From contig JAKEEM010000007.1 in the NCBI GenBank assembly GCA_022616535.1, positions 1 through 64,000 on the forward strand: 64,000 nt of DNA, given 5' to 3'. Below, piece after piece: positions 44,364 to 52,791 of the stretch (its first letter is position 1; each line of letters opens with the position of its first letter). The notes beneath the pieces are model-generated. The model was given only the letters and a program-made list of their open reading frames with translations. It had not been told where the DNA came from and made no database searches. The position numbers and the translations under genes were made by a program. The stretch comes from Chlorobiota bacterium (lineage in GTDB: Bacteria > Bacteroidota > Ignavibacteria > Tepidaquicellales > OLB5).

Positions 44364-44903
44364 TTACTTATTTTCTTCGTTACCTTGCTTTTTTTGAAAA
44401 TCAAGTGATGCCGAGTTTATGCAGTATCTTAATCCGGTTGGATTTGGTCCGTCATCAAAAACATGTCCCAAATGCGCTCCGCAGTTTGAACATATAACTT
44501 CTGTTCTGGTCATCCAAAGGCTCGTATCGGTTTCTTCTTCAATATTTTCCTTTTTTAACGGCTGCCAGAAGCTGGGCCATCCGGTGCCCGATTCAAATTT
44601 AGTTTCGGAGCTGAAAAGTTCATGCCCGCAGCACACACATTTGTAGATACCCTCATCATGGTTATCCCAGTATTTATTTTTAAAAGGACGCTCGGTCCCC
44701 TTCTCACGTGTGACGTGATACTGCTCGTCTGTAAGCTTCTTTTCCCATTCTTCGTTTGTTTTCATAATATTGTATTTTTTTTCTGTTGACCGGTTAGTTG
44801 AATCGCTTAATGAAATATTCCGGTTCGATTGAACATTCTTATGCCCGCAGCTGAATAAAGCCCCTGCAGCTAAAATTAATGCTAATATAAACATTGTTTT
44901 CAC
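44364..44903 (-). CDS. msrB: Peptide-methionine (R)-S-oxide reductase, lipoprotein form
   Basis: Reduces methionine-R-sulfoxide in damaged proteins. The MsrB domain fills residues about 45-170: zinc ligands CVCCG and [15 protein letters not shown] in the active-site region, and the catalytic Cys in [12 protein letters not shown] choose GTG 44903 ([19 protein letters not shown]), which gives a lipoprotein signal with lipobox ALFSC; the longer frame from 44939 would begin upstream of the -10 box at 44923-44930. So the enzyme is predicted to sit in the envelope. Confidence 0.9.
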   Translation of the reverse strand: MKTMFILALILAAGALFSCGHKNVQSNRNISLSDSTNRSTEKKYNIMKTNEEWEKKLTDEQYHVTREKGTERPFKNKYWDNHDEGIYKCVCCGHELFSSETKFESGTGWPSFWQPLKKENIEEETDTSLWMTRTEVICSNCGAHLGHVFDDGPNPTGLRYCINSASLDFQKKQGNEENK

Positions 44904-44922
44904 TTTTTTAAATTTATAATTA

Positions 44923-44930
44923 CAAACATA
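44923..44930 (-). promoter_or_regulatory. Candidate -10 box for msrB
   Basis: TATGTTTG on the minus strand, a TAnnTTTG match; no clear -35. It lies about 20 bp before the GTG start. Confidence 0.4.
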
Positions 44931-45024
44931 TATACGCAAAAGAACGTTTCATGGTTTTGTTAAACCGTAATTTAGTAAATTTTTTCTTAATACAAAATTA
45001 ATAGCATTACAAAAGATTATTGAT

Positions 45025-45032
45025 TATATTTG
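45025..45032 (+). promoter_or_regulatory. Candidate -10 box for phoH
   Basis: TATATTTG about 105 bp before the phoH start; no clear -35 hexamer at 16-18 bp. The 45033-45137 leader contains CGTATCCCGCAGCCGGGATA, a short hairpin of unknown meaning. Confidence 0.4.
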
Positions 45033-45137
45033 TAAAGTTAAATTGATTAGTTCCTGTATTCTACTACATATCGTATCCCGCAGCCGGGATAAAAAAACCT
45101 TAAAAAAATCACATCTTTTTCAAATCAAGCAAATTAA

Positions 45138-46481
45138 ATGAAGCGTAATAAATCCTCCAAAAAAACGTTTATTTTAGACACCAATGTTATTCTTCATGAC
45201 TCATCCTGCATAAATCAGTTCCAGGAGCATGACATTGTAATTCCGATTACTGTTATCGAGGAACTCGACCACTTCAAAAGGGGCAGCCAGGTTATAAATC
45301 TTAACGCAAGAGAGTTTGCAAGAACTATTGACAGTCTTACCGGTTCGGCGCTTTTTGACGGCGGGATTCCTTTAGGCAAAGGGCGGGGAAAGGTATCCAT
45401 TGCGATAAGCAAGGGATTAAATGATGAAATCAGAGATATATTCAAGGAGGATAATCCCGACCACAGGATATTAAGTGTTGCGCTTGATATAAAGAAGAAG
45501 AAAAACTCAGATAATGTAACCCTGATTACTAAGGACGTAAATCTCCGGATGAAGGCGAAAGCTGTTGGGGTTAAATCCGAAGATTATACGACAGATAAAA
45601 TCATAAATGTCGAAGAGCTTTACAGCGGAAAGGAAACTGTGGAAAATTTCAGCCACGAAATGATTGAAAAGCTCTACCAGCCGCCTTTTGAAGTTCCCAT
45701 TAAAACCACGCTCAAAAAAACTAAAACTGAAATTGTTCCTAACAAGTATTTGGTTTTAAGAAACTCAAGCCACTCTGTACTTGCTTCAATAGATAATAAA
45801 AAAGAGCTGCTGAGAAAAATTGATAAAAACAACGTGTACGGAATCAAACCGCGAAATGCCGAGCAGACTTTTGCAATCGACGCACTAACTAACCTAAACA
45901 TCCCCTTAGTTACAATTACCGGCAAAGCCGGCACAGGTAAAACTCTTTTAGCTTTGGCTTCCGCCTTACACATTAAGAAAAATTACAGACAGATTTACGT
46001 AGCTCGCCCTGTAGTGCCGTTGAGCAATAAAGATATCGGCTATCTGCCGGGTGATGTTGAGTCTAAGCTCGCACCTTATATGCAGCCGCTTTGGGATAAT
46101 CTGAGAGTTATTCAGGACCAGTATCTTGAAACGGAAAAACAGCACCAGCAGATAATTCTGATGGTGAAAGACCAAAAGCTTGTCATAGAGCCGTTAAGCT
46201 ATATCAGAGGCAGGAGCTTACAAAGGATATTTTTTATTGTTGATGAATCTCAGAATTTGACACCCCACGAAGTTAAGACAATCATAACAAGGGTTGGCGA
46301 GGGCTCTAAAATTGTATTCACGGGCGATATATATCAGATTGACCATCCGTATCTTGATTCACAGTCAAACGGCTTAACATATCTTATAGAGCATTTTAAA
46401 GGGATGCATTTATACGCGCATATAAACCTTATTAAAGGCGAACGCTCCGAATTGGCCGAGATGGCAAGTAATTTATTGTAA
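45138..46481 (+). CDS. phoH: PIN-PhoH family RNase/ATPase
   Basis: 447-residue protein of the PhoH2 type. An N-terminal PIN nuclease domain (KTFILDTNVILHD, VIEELDHFKRGS, ILSVALDIKKK and the LITKDVNLRMKA end) is fused to a PhoH P-loop ATPase with Walker A GKAGTGKT (262-269), Walker B IFFIVDES (364-371) and sensor FTGDIYQID. Such proteins are thought to unwind and cleave RNA. It is a single gene with convergent neighbour stop only 1 bp away and no visible terminator between them. Confidence 0.93.
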   Translation: MKRNKSSKKTFILDTNVILHDSSCINQFQEHDIVIPITVIEELDHFKRGSQVINLNAREFARTIDSLTGSALFDGGIPLGKGRGKVSIAISKGLNDEIRDIFKEDNPDHRILSVALDIKKKKNSDNVTLITKDVNLRMKAKAVGVKSEDYTTDKIINVEELYSGKETVENFSHEMIEKLYQPPFEVPIKTTLKKTKTEIVPNKYLVLRNSSHSVLASIDNKKELLRKIDKNNVYGIKPRNAEQTFAIDALTNLNIPLVTITGKAGTGKTLLALASALHIKKNYRQIYVARPVVPLSNKDIGYLPGDVESKLAPYMQPLWDNLRVIQDQYLETEKQHQQIILMVKDQKLVIEPLSYIRGRSLQRIFFIVDESQNLTPHEVKTIITRVGEGSKIVFTGDIYQIDHPYLDSQSNGLTYLIEHFKGMHLYAHINLIKGERSELAEMASNLL

Positions 46482-46482
46482 T

Positions 46483-48522
46483 TTATTGCTTCAATTTCTC
46501 CAAATTATCCTTAGCAATCACATTTGTAGGGTCTGTTTCGACTGCTTTTTGGTAATTCTCAATCGCTTTAGTTTTATCCCCGAGTTTTTCATAGCATTGT
46601 CCAAGATTGTTATACCCTGTCGAAAAATTCGGTTCTTCCCTCACTGCGAATGTAAAAAAATCGATTGCTTCATGATATTTTTGCTGGTCCAAATAGCACA
46701 TTCCGATATTGTTATAATAGCCTGAAGCCCGAAGCGGATTTATTTTTATCAATTCTTTCAGCTCTTCTATCGCCTTTGAGTAGTTTTTGTTTTGATAATT
46801 CTGGTAGGTCGATTGTTCAAGCTTAAGGATTTTGCTTTGGATTTCCGAATCAGGGTTTTTGTTTTCCTGTGTATCTGTCGATGGGCTTGATGTCATCTGT
46901 TGTTTGGCTTTAAGCTCCTGCAACATTTGTGCAGAATTCATGTAATTAGGAGCAAAGCTTTGCATCTTCTCAAGCCAATGGATTGCCTCCGGCAGCTTGT
47001 CAAACCTTGCATACAGCTGTGCAAGCGCATGCATCGGCTCGGGCGAAAGTGTATCAAGCAAATATCCCTTGTACATGTAATAATAAGCTGAGTCAAAATT
47101 TCCCTTTACCATAAAGATTTTTCCAAGGTTGTTGTTTGCAAGAACTGTTTCTCTCTTTAAATCAAGAGCTTTTCTGTAATAAACCTCTGCAATATCAAAT
47201 TGCCCGTTATTAGCATACATGTTTCCAAGATTAACATATAAAACTGTCCCCGGCCTGCCTTCGGCGCTTAAAAATAAGTCATCATTGGTTTTCCAGTCGG
47301 CATTTCTAGAGATTGTCATATATCCATAAATTATTATTACTATTCCGCCTGAAACCATTATTATATTTGCGGTTTTATCGGAGTAATATTTCAAGATTAA
47401 GGCAATAATTGCTATACTTAAAAATGCGGAGGGTATATACAAAAACCTGTCTGCCATAAAGTTCATTGTAGGAACAATATTTAAAACAGGGACAAGCGAT
47501 GTAAAGAAAAAAACGAGCGCGTAGGAAACATACGGAAGTCTTTTATACAAATAAATTATAACAAATACTGTTATTAAAATGAAGACTATAGAAAATAAAA
47601 CATTAAATGCAAACAGCGAAGATTGATATGGCAAATAGCCGCTGTAATGATAAAGCATTCCGTAAGGAGCAACGGACAGGCGGAAATAAATTGGGATGGT
47701 TTGGAGCATAGTGTAAACAACTGTGGCGAAGTCCAAGCCGTAGAAGTAATAATAAGTCACTCTAATAGGCACATCTTTTAACGCATACCACCTTAATAAC
47801 ATAAAAAGAAGCGACAGAACAATAAGAGCTGAATAAAGGGGTAATTTTTTCTTCAGCTCATGTCTAAACTTTAGTTTGTTAATTACAGCATCATATAAAA
47901 TTATAATTACCGGAAACGTTATAGCCATCTCTTTTGCGAACAAAGCAAAGAGATAAAACAAAAGTGTCAATGCAAAATTTAAATTTCTGCCTTGTTCTGA
48001 GTACTTTAAGTAATAAATAAATGCGGCAAAGAAAAAAGTGCATGATAAGCCGTCGGTTCTGCCGCTTACCCAGGCAACTACTTCAGTATGAATCGGATGA
48101 ACAGCGAATATTACGGCACCAATTAAGACTGCATAATCTTTAAAATCAGACCCGCTTTTAGCAAACATCAGCAAAAGTAATCTGTAGAAAAGCAAAGTAT
48201 TGATAATATGGAGCAAAATATTAGTCAAATGAAAGCCGAAAGGTCTGAAATTCCACAAAGCGTAGTCAATAGCGTAGGAGGAAGAAACAGCCGGTCTGTA
48301 GTAGGCCCCTATAACTTTATGGAAACCCATTTCACCTGTAAAGAAGTTTGGAATATTGGAAAGCTTTTCTATTGTAGGGTCGCTCAGAATAACAGACTCG
48401 TCATCAAATACAAAACCGTTTGAAATAGAATTTGCATAGACGGCAAAACTTATTACAGCAAGAATTATGTAATAAACAAAAGATTTATTTCTATCTGTCG
48501 TTTTAGCCTTTTTGCCAGGCAT
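46483..48522 (-). CDS. TMTC-like membrane glycosyltransferase with C-terminal TPRs
   Basis: 679-residue inner-membrane protein. About ten hydrophobic helices fill residues 15-410; the first loop FVFDDESVILSDP contains the Asp-Asp of GT-C transferases, and HPIHTEVVAWVSGRTDGLSC is a signature of the TMTC/DUF1736 group. Residues 420-679 hold about six TPRs (GTVLYVNLGNMYANNGQFDI, VLANNNLGKIFMVKGNFDSA, ASGYYNNIGMCYLDQQKYHE). Animal TMTC proteins are O-mannosyltransferases; a similar protein-glycosylation role here is inference. Confidence 0.8.
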   Translation of the reverse strand: MPGKKAKTTDRNKSFVYYIILAVISFAVYANSISNGFVFDDESVILSDPTIEKLSNIPNFFTGEMGFHKVIGAYYRPAVSSSYAIDYALWNFRPFGFHLTNILLHIINTLLFYRLLLLMFAKSGSDFKDYAVLIGAVIFAVHPIHTEVVAWVSGRTDGLSCTFFFAAFIYYLKYSEQGRNLNFALTLLFYLFALFAKEMAITFPVIIILYDAVINKLKFRHELKKKLPLYSALIVLSLLFMLLRWYALKDVPIRVTYYYFYGLDFATVVYTMLQTIPIYFRLSVAPYGMLYHYSGYLPYQSSLFAFNVLFSIVFILITVFVIIYLYKRLPYVSYALVFFFTSLVPVLNIVPTMNFMADRFLYIPSAFLSIAIIALILKYYSDKTANIIMVSGGIVIIIYGYMTISRNADWKTNDDLFLSAEGRPGTVLYVNLGNMYANNGQFDIAEVYYRKALDLKRETVLANNNLGKIFMVKGNFDSAYYYMYKGYLLDTLSPEPMHALAQLYARFDKLPEAIHWLEKMQSFAPNYMNSAQMLQELKAKQQMTSSPSTDTQENKNPDSEIQSKILKLEQSTYQNYQNKNYSKAIEELKELIKINPLRASGYYNNIGMCYLDQQKYHEAIDFFTFAVREEPNFSTGYNNLGQCYEKLGDKTKAIENYQKAVETDPTNVIAKDNLEKLKQ

Positions 48523-48600
48523 TTATATATTGAAAATAGAGTTAAAAGCTTATAATTATATTAGTAAATTTACAGAAATTAAAATAGGATTACAATTACA

Positions 48601-49053
48601 ATGAAATTTGTTAATTCTCGTAAAATGCTCAATATTATTTTACTTGTGTTTGCTCAGTTTTGTTCATGTGGAAATATACACAAGACCCCGAATGGATGTG
48701 TCGTTGCTTTTATAGTAGCAGCTGAACAGAGGGATATGACTAAGGCATGGAACATACTCGGGCCTGATGCACAAAGCTCATATAACAGCCTGGGGGAGAA
48801 AATGCGTAAGTCCGGCAGAGGAGCTCTAGAAAACGAAATAAGCAGAATTTCAAAGTTCAGAATCGTTAAAAGAGATTACAAAATTGTTGTTGACTCTACA
48901 GACCCGAACTTAGTTAAAATTGTTACAATCGGGGGACCTGAACATCGTATCGAAACCATCAACGAAAATGGAAATTATAAAATTAAGGATATTTACTCAG
49001 TGAGAAATCTTTTAAACGGTATTTCAGCTGAAGTAAAAAATGAACATTATTGA
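48601..49053 (+). CDS. Small predicted lipoprotein, NTF2/DUF4878-like
   Basis: 150 residues. A hydrophobic N-terminus ends in Cys residues (VFAQFCSCGN) and may be lipidated. The mature part has a helix VVAFIVAAEQRDMTKAWNIL then mixed strands ending YKIKDIYSV, a layout like DUF4878/lumazine-binding-like domains. Identity is uncertain. It is flanked by divergent and convergent genes and so is a single-gene unit. Confidence 0.55.
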   Translation: MKFVNSRKMLNIILLVFAQFCSCGNIHKTPNGCVVAFIVAAEQRDMTKAWNILGPDAQSSYNSLGEKMRKSGRGALENEISRISKFRIVKRDYKIVVDSTDPNLVKIVTIGGPEHRIETINENGNYKIKDIYSVRNLLNGISAEVKNEHY

Positions 49054-49069
49054 GCTGCTTATTAAGCTC

Positions 49070-50341
49070 CTAATAATTTAATCTGAACCTTGTATCCCAA
49101 ATCGGAGTTACAAGCCTGTAATCACCAAATCCGGAATTATCAACAAAGAGAAATTGCCTGTTCAAATTATAATAATCCCAGATTTCATAAGGTTTGGTAT
49201 CCATTTCATACGGATGCCTGTCTATATTATCAGGCTGTCCGAAAATTATGAAAACCATCCCCATATCCGTCTTCCAGCCTTTAACGTATGAGGTTGAGAA
49301 GCGTTCATCGGCAATCTTGAGTCTCCTGTAATATTCGTACATTACTTCGTTTCGTTTAGTCAGTGGTGTAGGGTCTTTTTTCTTCCAAAAATCTATGAAT
49401 CTTTTTTGTTTTTCAGCATCGGTCTTTCCGTCCCGCATATAACTTATCTCATCATCCTTAGCGATATACTGAAGCTGGTCGATTAATAAATCAATATCCT
49501 TCATTGGAAGCGGGAAATCATAGCTCTGATTCTCAAACGAAGATTTTATAGAAGTATTGTAATTTTTGCTTGCAGCCGTTATTTCAACAGTATAAGTTCC
49601 GAACGCGAAATTAGCCGTCGAAATCGGATTAAAAACCTGATTCTGAAAGTCCATTCCGCTAAAAATATCTATGGTTTCGCTCGATGAGAAAACTTCTTTA
49701 TTGTCTTTATCAGTTATTTTGCAACTTACACTAACCTTTTCATCATCATTGTTTTTATATACATAATAAAACAAATAAAAGGTATCGATATTGCCTACAT
49801 TTCTTGAAACATCAGGGGTAATCATTGTTTTTCCGTCTTTCTCCGTCAACCGTGATACAATCATAACATCGCTTATACTCAGAGGATGAGTAATATAGTC
49901 TTCTACCTTTACACTTCTTTCCTCATTGGAGGTTTTTTTTGTATTTTGTTCATATATAGAGACTTTAACTGTATAATCCCCCGGGGGAAGGAAAAGGTTT
50001 CTTGTCAATATCTGGGAATTTTGAGCCAGATACTGAGTTCCTGCTTCTTTCGATTTTACCTCTTCCTTTGAAACATTACTGTAAACCTGCGAGCCGTTTT
50101 CATCATTAACTTCGATATTTAAATCAAATTTCGAGGAATAGACTGATTTATCTTCCTTGGAACGCTTGAACTCAAGATTCGAAAACGGCACTTCAACGTA
50201 AACATCAACTCTTGATTTAGTGCCTTCGGTTGAGTAAAAATTCAGAACATCAAGATTAAAAAGTTTTGTTTTAATCTCTTTCTGAGAAACTGAAGGCTGA
50301 ACAAGAAGGGCTAAAAGTAACGAGGTAATGATTGTTCTCAT
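49070..50341 (-). CDS. GWxTD domain-containing secreted protein
   Basis: 423-residue exported protein. Signal peptide MRTIITSLLLALLVQPSVSQ; two beta-rich repeats in the middle (LPPGDYTVKVSIYEQN and FAFGTYTVEITAAS); and the GWxTD motif at 355-359 (KGWKTDMGMVFIIFGQPDNI), followed by YEIWDYY and FVDNSGFGDYRLV, the expected remainder of that domain. Such proteins are common in FCB-group genomes and have no assigned activity. Confidence 0.88.
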   Translation of the reverse strand: MRTIITSLLLALLVQPSVSQKEIKTKLFNLDVLNFYSTEGTKSRVDVYVEVPFSNLEFKRSKEDKSVYSSKFDLNIEVNDENGSQVYSNVSKEEVKSKEAGTQYLAQNSQILTRNLFLPPGDYTVKVSIYEQNTKKTSNEERSVKVEDYITHPLSISDVMIVSRLTEKDGKTMITPDVSRNVGNIDTFYLFYYVYKNNDDEKVSVSCKITDKDNKEVFSSSETIDIFSGMDFQNQVFNPISTANFAFGTYTVEITAASKNYNTSIKSSFENQSYDFPLPMKDIDLLIDQLQYIAKDDEISYMRDGKTDAEKQKRFIDFWKKKDPTPLTKRNEVMYEYYRRLKIADERFSTSYVKGWKTDMGMVFIIFGQPDNIDRHPYEMDTKPYEIWDYYNLNRQFLFVDNSGFGDYRLVTPIWDTRFRLNY

Positions 50342-50492
50342 TATTAATATTTATGAGATTTAATGAATTATTTCTAAATATTAAATACATTGATTGTGAA
50401 AAACAATGAAATTTTTGGTCAATTGTTTCATACAGTTTTGACAATATTTAGATAATTGTGTGACATACGTATACTTTAGTCAAAAATTAAAG

Positions 50493-50812
50493 CTAGTTAA
50501 CCCAGTGGCTTTGGCGCTCTTTCTTTAAAATATTATCAATGTTAGCCCAACATTCATCAAATTTTGCCTTTTTCTTTTCCCCATACTTAGTGATCGCTCT
50601 TCGAATAAAATTAGGCAGCGGGCCGTTTAAAACTGAATAATTGTGAATTCTGGTTCCCCTTTCAGTAGGTTCAAGCTTAAACGTCATTAAATGATATTTA
50701 AGAACTCGCTTAAAATTTCCTGCGAGTGTTCAATTTCCGTTGACGCCATAAATGAAGTGTATCCGGAAATATCCGATAGCAGAAGGTATCCTTTTTGAAT
50801 TTTTGAATCCAT
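50493..50812 (-). pseudogene. Remnant of a DUF2652/SRPBCC cyclase-like gene with internal deletion
   Basis: Two short frames joined by TAATG. The first (50687-50812) encodes 41 residues starting MDSKIQKGYLLLSDISGYTS and ending EHSQEILSEFLNII; this matches the first strand-helix of nucleotide-cyclase-like DUF2652 proteins (LLADISGYTxF, ELEHAxEVLxELL). The second (50493-50687, 64 aa) begins MTFKLEPTERGTRIHNYSVL and ends KKERQSHWVN, like the end of the SRPBCC domain that follows in the same proteins. About 250 expected middle residues are missing, so I read it as a gene that lost its centre. Confidence 0.6.
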
Positions 50813-50928
50813 TTACATACTACTATGATTTATTTCCAAGTTTTCAAAAATGGGTTATAAAAATAAAAAAAACAAGTTTTAACTTAAGAATTGATTCAGG
50901 ATTTAGTTCAAAAGAGAAAATTCGATAA

Positions 50929-52041
50929 TCAGACATTAAACCTAAAGTAAATAATATCGCCGTCTTTTACCACATAGTCCTTGCCTTCAAGCCGCATAAG
51001 CCCTTTTTCTTTTACTGTATGCTCGCTTCCTAAAGAAATTAAATCGCCATAATTCATAATCTCAGCACGGATAAAACCATGTTCAAAATCGGTATGAATC
51101 GCTCCCCCAGCCTGAGGGGCTTTTGTGTCTTTGTGTACTGTCCAAGCGTGAACCTCCTTTTCACTGACTGTAAAGAAGGTGATTAAACCCAGTAATTTAT
51201 AAGCAGTGTGGATTAATTTATCGAGCCCTGGTTCACTAATGCTTAGCTCTTTAATAAACTCAGCTTTTTCATCTGATTCAAGCAAAGAAAGCTCGGCTTC
51301 CATTTCTACTGATAAGACAATAGCTTCCTCACATTCCTTTTTGGCAATCTCCTCAACAACTTTTGAATACATGTTTCCGCTTAAATGCTTGTCATCAACA
51401 TTGGCAACGTATAAAACGTGTTTATCGGTAAGAAGGCAAAGACTATTAATATGTTCAACATCGTCTGGTGAATGGTTTTTTCTGTATTCAAAAGTAAAAT
51501 ACTTTGCTAATCGCCCAGAAGCAAGATGCTCCTTCAAAGCAACGTAGCTTTCGTATTCTTCTTTTATTTTCTTATCTCCCGACTTCAACAGCTTCTCGGT
51601 CTTACTAAGCCTGTTTTCGACAGTTTCCATGTCCTTTAGAATCAGTTCGGTTTCAATAATCTCAATATCAGATTTCGGGTCGATTTTATCTGCAACGTGA
51701 GCTACATTTTCGTCCTCAAAACAGCGTACTATGTGGATAATCGCATCAACCTCTCGGATGTGGGATAAGAATTGATTACCAAGCCCTTCACCCTTTGATG
51801 CACCGGCAACAAGCCCCGCAATATCCACAAACTCAATGACAGTTTCAGTAATTTTTTTCGGATTATATATTTTAGCAAGCTCATCAACGCGTTTATCGGG
51901 GACAGTAACTATGCCTACATTAGGTTCTATGGTACAGAAAGGATAATTGGCTGCTTCTGCCAGATGTGATGAAGTCAGACAATTAAACAGAGTTGATTTA
52001 CCTACATTCGGCAATCCTACAATACCGCACTTTAAAGGCAT
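50929..52041 (-). CDS. ychF: Obg-family NTPase YchF
   Basis: 370-residue redox-responsive ATPase linked to ribosomes. G1 is GLPNVGKST (9-17), G3 DIAGLVAGASKGEGLGNQFL, and the NVDD word replaces the usual NKxD, which explains the family's preference for ATP. The C-terminal TGS domain includes FTVSEKEVHAWTVHKDTKAP and ends with DGDIIYFRFNV. It starts 6 bp after the polyprenol-kinase-like gene. Confidence 0.97.
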   Translation of the reverse strand: MPLKCGIVGLPNVGKSTLFNCLTSSHLAEAANYPFCTIEPNVGIVTVPDKRVDELAKIYNPKKITETVIEFVDIAGLVAGASKGEGLGNQFLSHIREVDAIIHIVRCFEDENVAHVADKIDPKSDIEIIETELILKDMETVENRLSKTEKLLKSGDKKIKEEYESYVALKEHLASGRLAKYFTFEYRKNHSPDDVEHINSLCLLTDKHVLYVANVDDKHLSGNMYSKVVEEIAKKECEEAIVLSVEMEAELSLLESDEKAEFIKELSISEPGLDKLIHTAYKLLGLITFFTVSEKEVHAWTVHKDTKAPQAGGAIHTDFEHGFIRAEIMNYGDLISLGSEHTVKEKGLMRLEGKDYVVKDGDIIYFRFNV

Positions 52042-52047
52042 TTATAA

Positions 52048-52710
52048 TTAAATTAATATTGTATCAGGAAATAAAATCCAGTACAAAACATACATTACAC
52101 CGCAGCACGTAACCGGAATAGTAAAGTTATCATCAACGGGCAGACTCAATGCATCTGCCGCAGTTGTAGCAATAAGAGCGGTAAATGCCAAAAGATATTC
52201 CTTAGCCGTACCGAAATATTTCGGAGAAAAAAGTACGACTAAAATCCCGATTGTAAAAAAAGCTACAGTTCCAATATAAGTCCTGTTAGGAGCAAACTGT
52301 TTTTTCCCCCAAAGCCTTCCAGCAAGAGCGGAGGTGCTGTCGGCAAAGGACAACATCAATAATCCCGTTACAGCTATAAGCTTAGGAAATAAGATTATGC
52401 AAAATACACCCGAAAATACCACCCACGATGCACCGTTAATTCTAAACCTTCGTCTGTCATACTCATGCTCACGGAGCATATCTTTGAAATACCTCATATA
52501 AAGGTTATAAACTGAATCACTTTTGTATTTAACAAGCTCAACTAAAAAAAGTAATAATAATATTATTCCTAGGATAAGCAGAACAGTGTTCTTTTCGATG
52601 TAAAGATAGCCAATAGGGATCGAAGCCGATGAATAATGAATCAGCTTTCTGAAAATTTCACCCTTAAAGGGAGTAGAGTTATTTCCGTTTTCTGTAAGCT
52701 CCCCCTGCAT
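52048..52710 (-). CDS. Polyprenol/diacylglycerol kinase-like membrane protein (DGK1/SEC59/VTE5 type)
   Basis: 220-residue protein with six or seven hydrophobic helices. FRKLIHYSSASIPIGYLYI at the N-terminus and SFADSTSALAGRLWGKKQF with ATTAADALSLPVDDN toward the end are the conserved CTP-dependent dolichol/diacylglycerol kinase features (compare phosphatidate cytidylyltransferase). It would phosphorylate a lipid alcohol in the membrane; polyprenol phosphate would link to the polyprenyl-sugar genes elsewhere in the window. It lies between ftsH (after a terminator) and ychF. Confidence 0.8.
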   Translation of the reverse strand: MQGELTENGNNSTPFKGEIFRKLIHYSSASIPIGYLYIEKNTVLLILGIILLLLFLVELVKYKSDSVYNLYMRYFKDMLREHEYDRRRFRINGASWVVFSGVFCIILFPKLIAVTGLLMLSFADSTSALAGRLWGKKQFAPNRTYIGTVAFFTIGILVVLFSPKYFGTAKEYLLAFTALIATTAADALSLPVDDNFTIPVTCCGVMYVLYWILFPDTILI

Positions 52711-52727
52711 AAAAAAATTTCAATCAA

Positions 52728-52750
52728 AAAAGCGGGATTTACCCGCTTTT
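52728..52750 (-). terminator. Terminator after ftsH
   Basis: AAAAGCGGG / CCCGCTTTT perfect 9-bp stem with 5-base loop, T-rich downstream on the minus strand (TTTTTTGATT). It ends the hpt-ftsH unit before the lipid kinase gene. Confidence 0.87.
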
Positions 52751-52791
52751 GAAAACCCTATTGCTTAAACTATATTGTTCTTAAATGAAAA

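Noticed and set aside
45060-45095. Riboswitch in the phoH leader
   Set aside because: The leader has only a short CCCGCAGCCGGG-type hairpin and no conserved aptamer pattern that I recognise.
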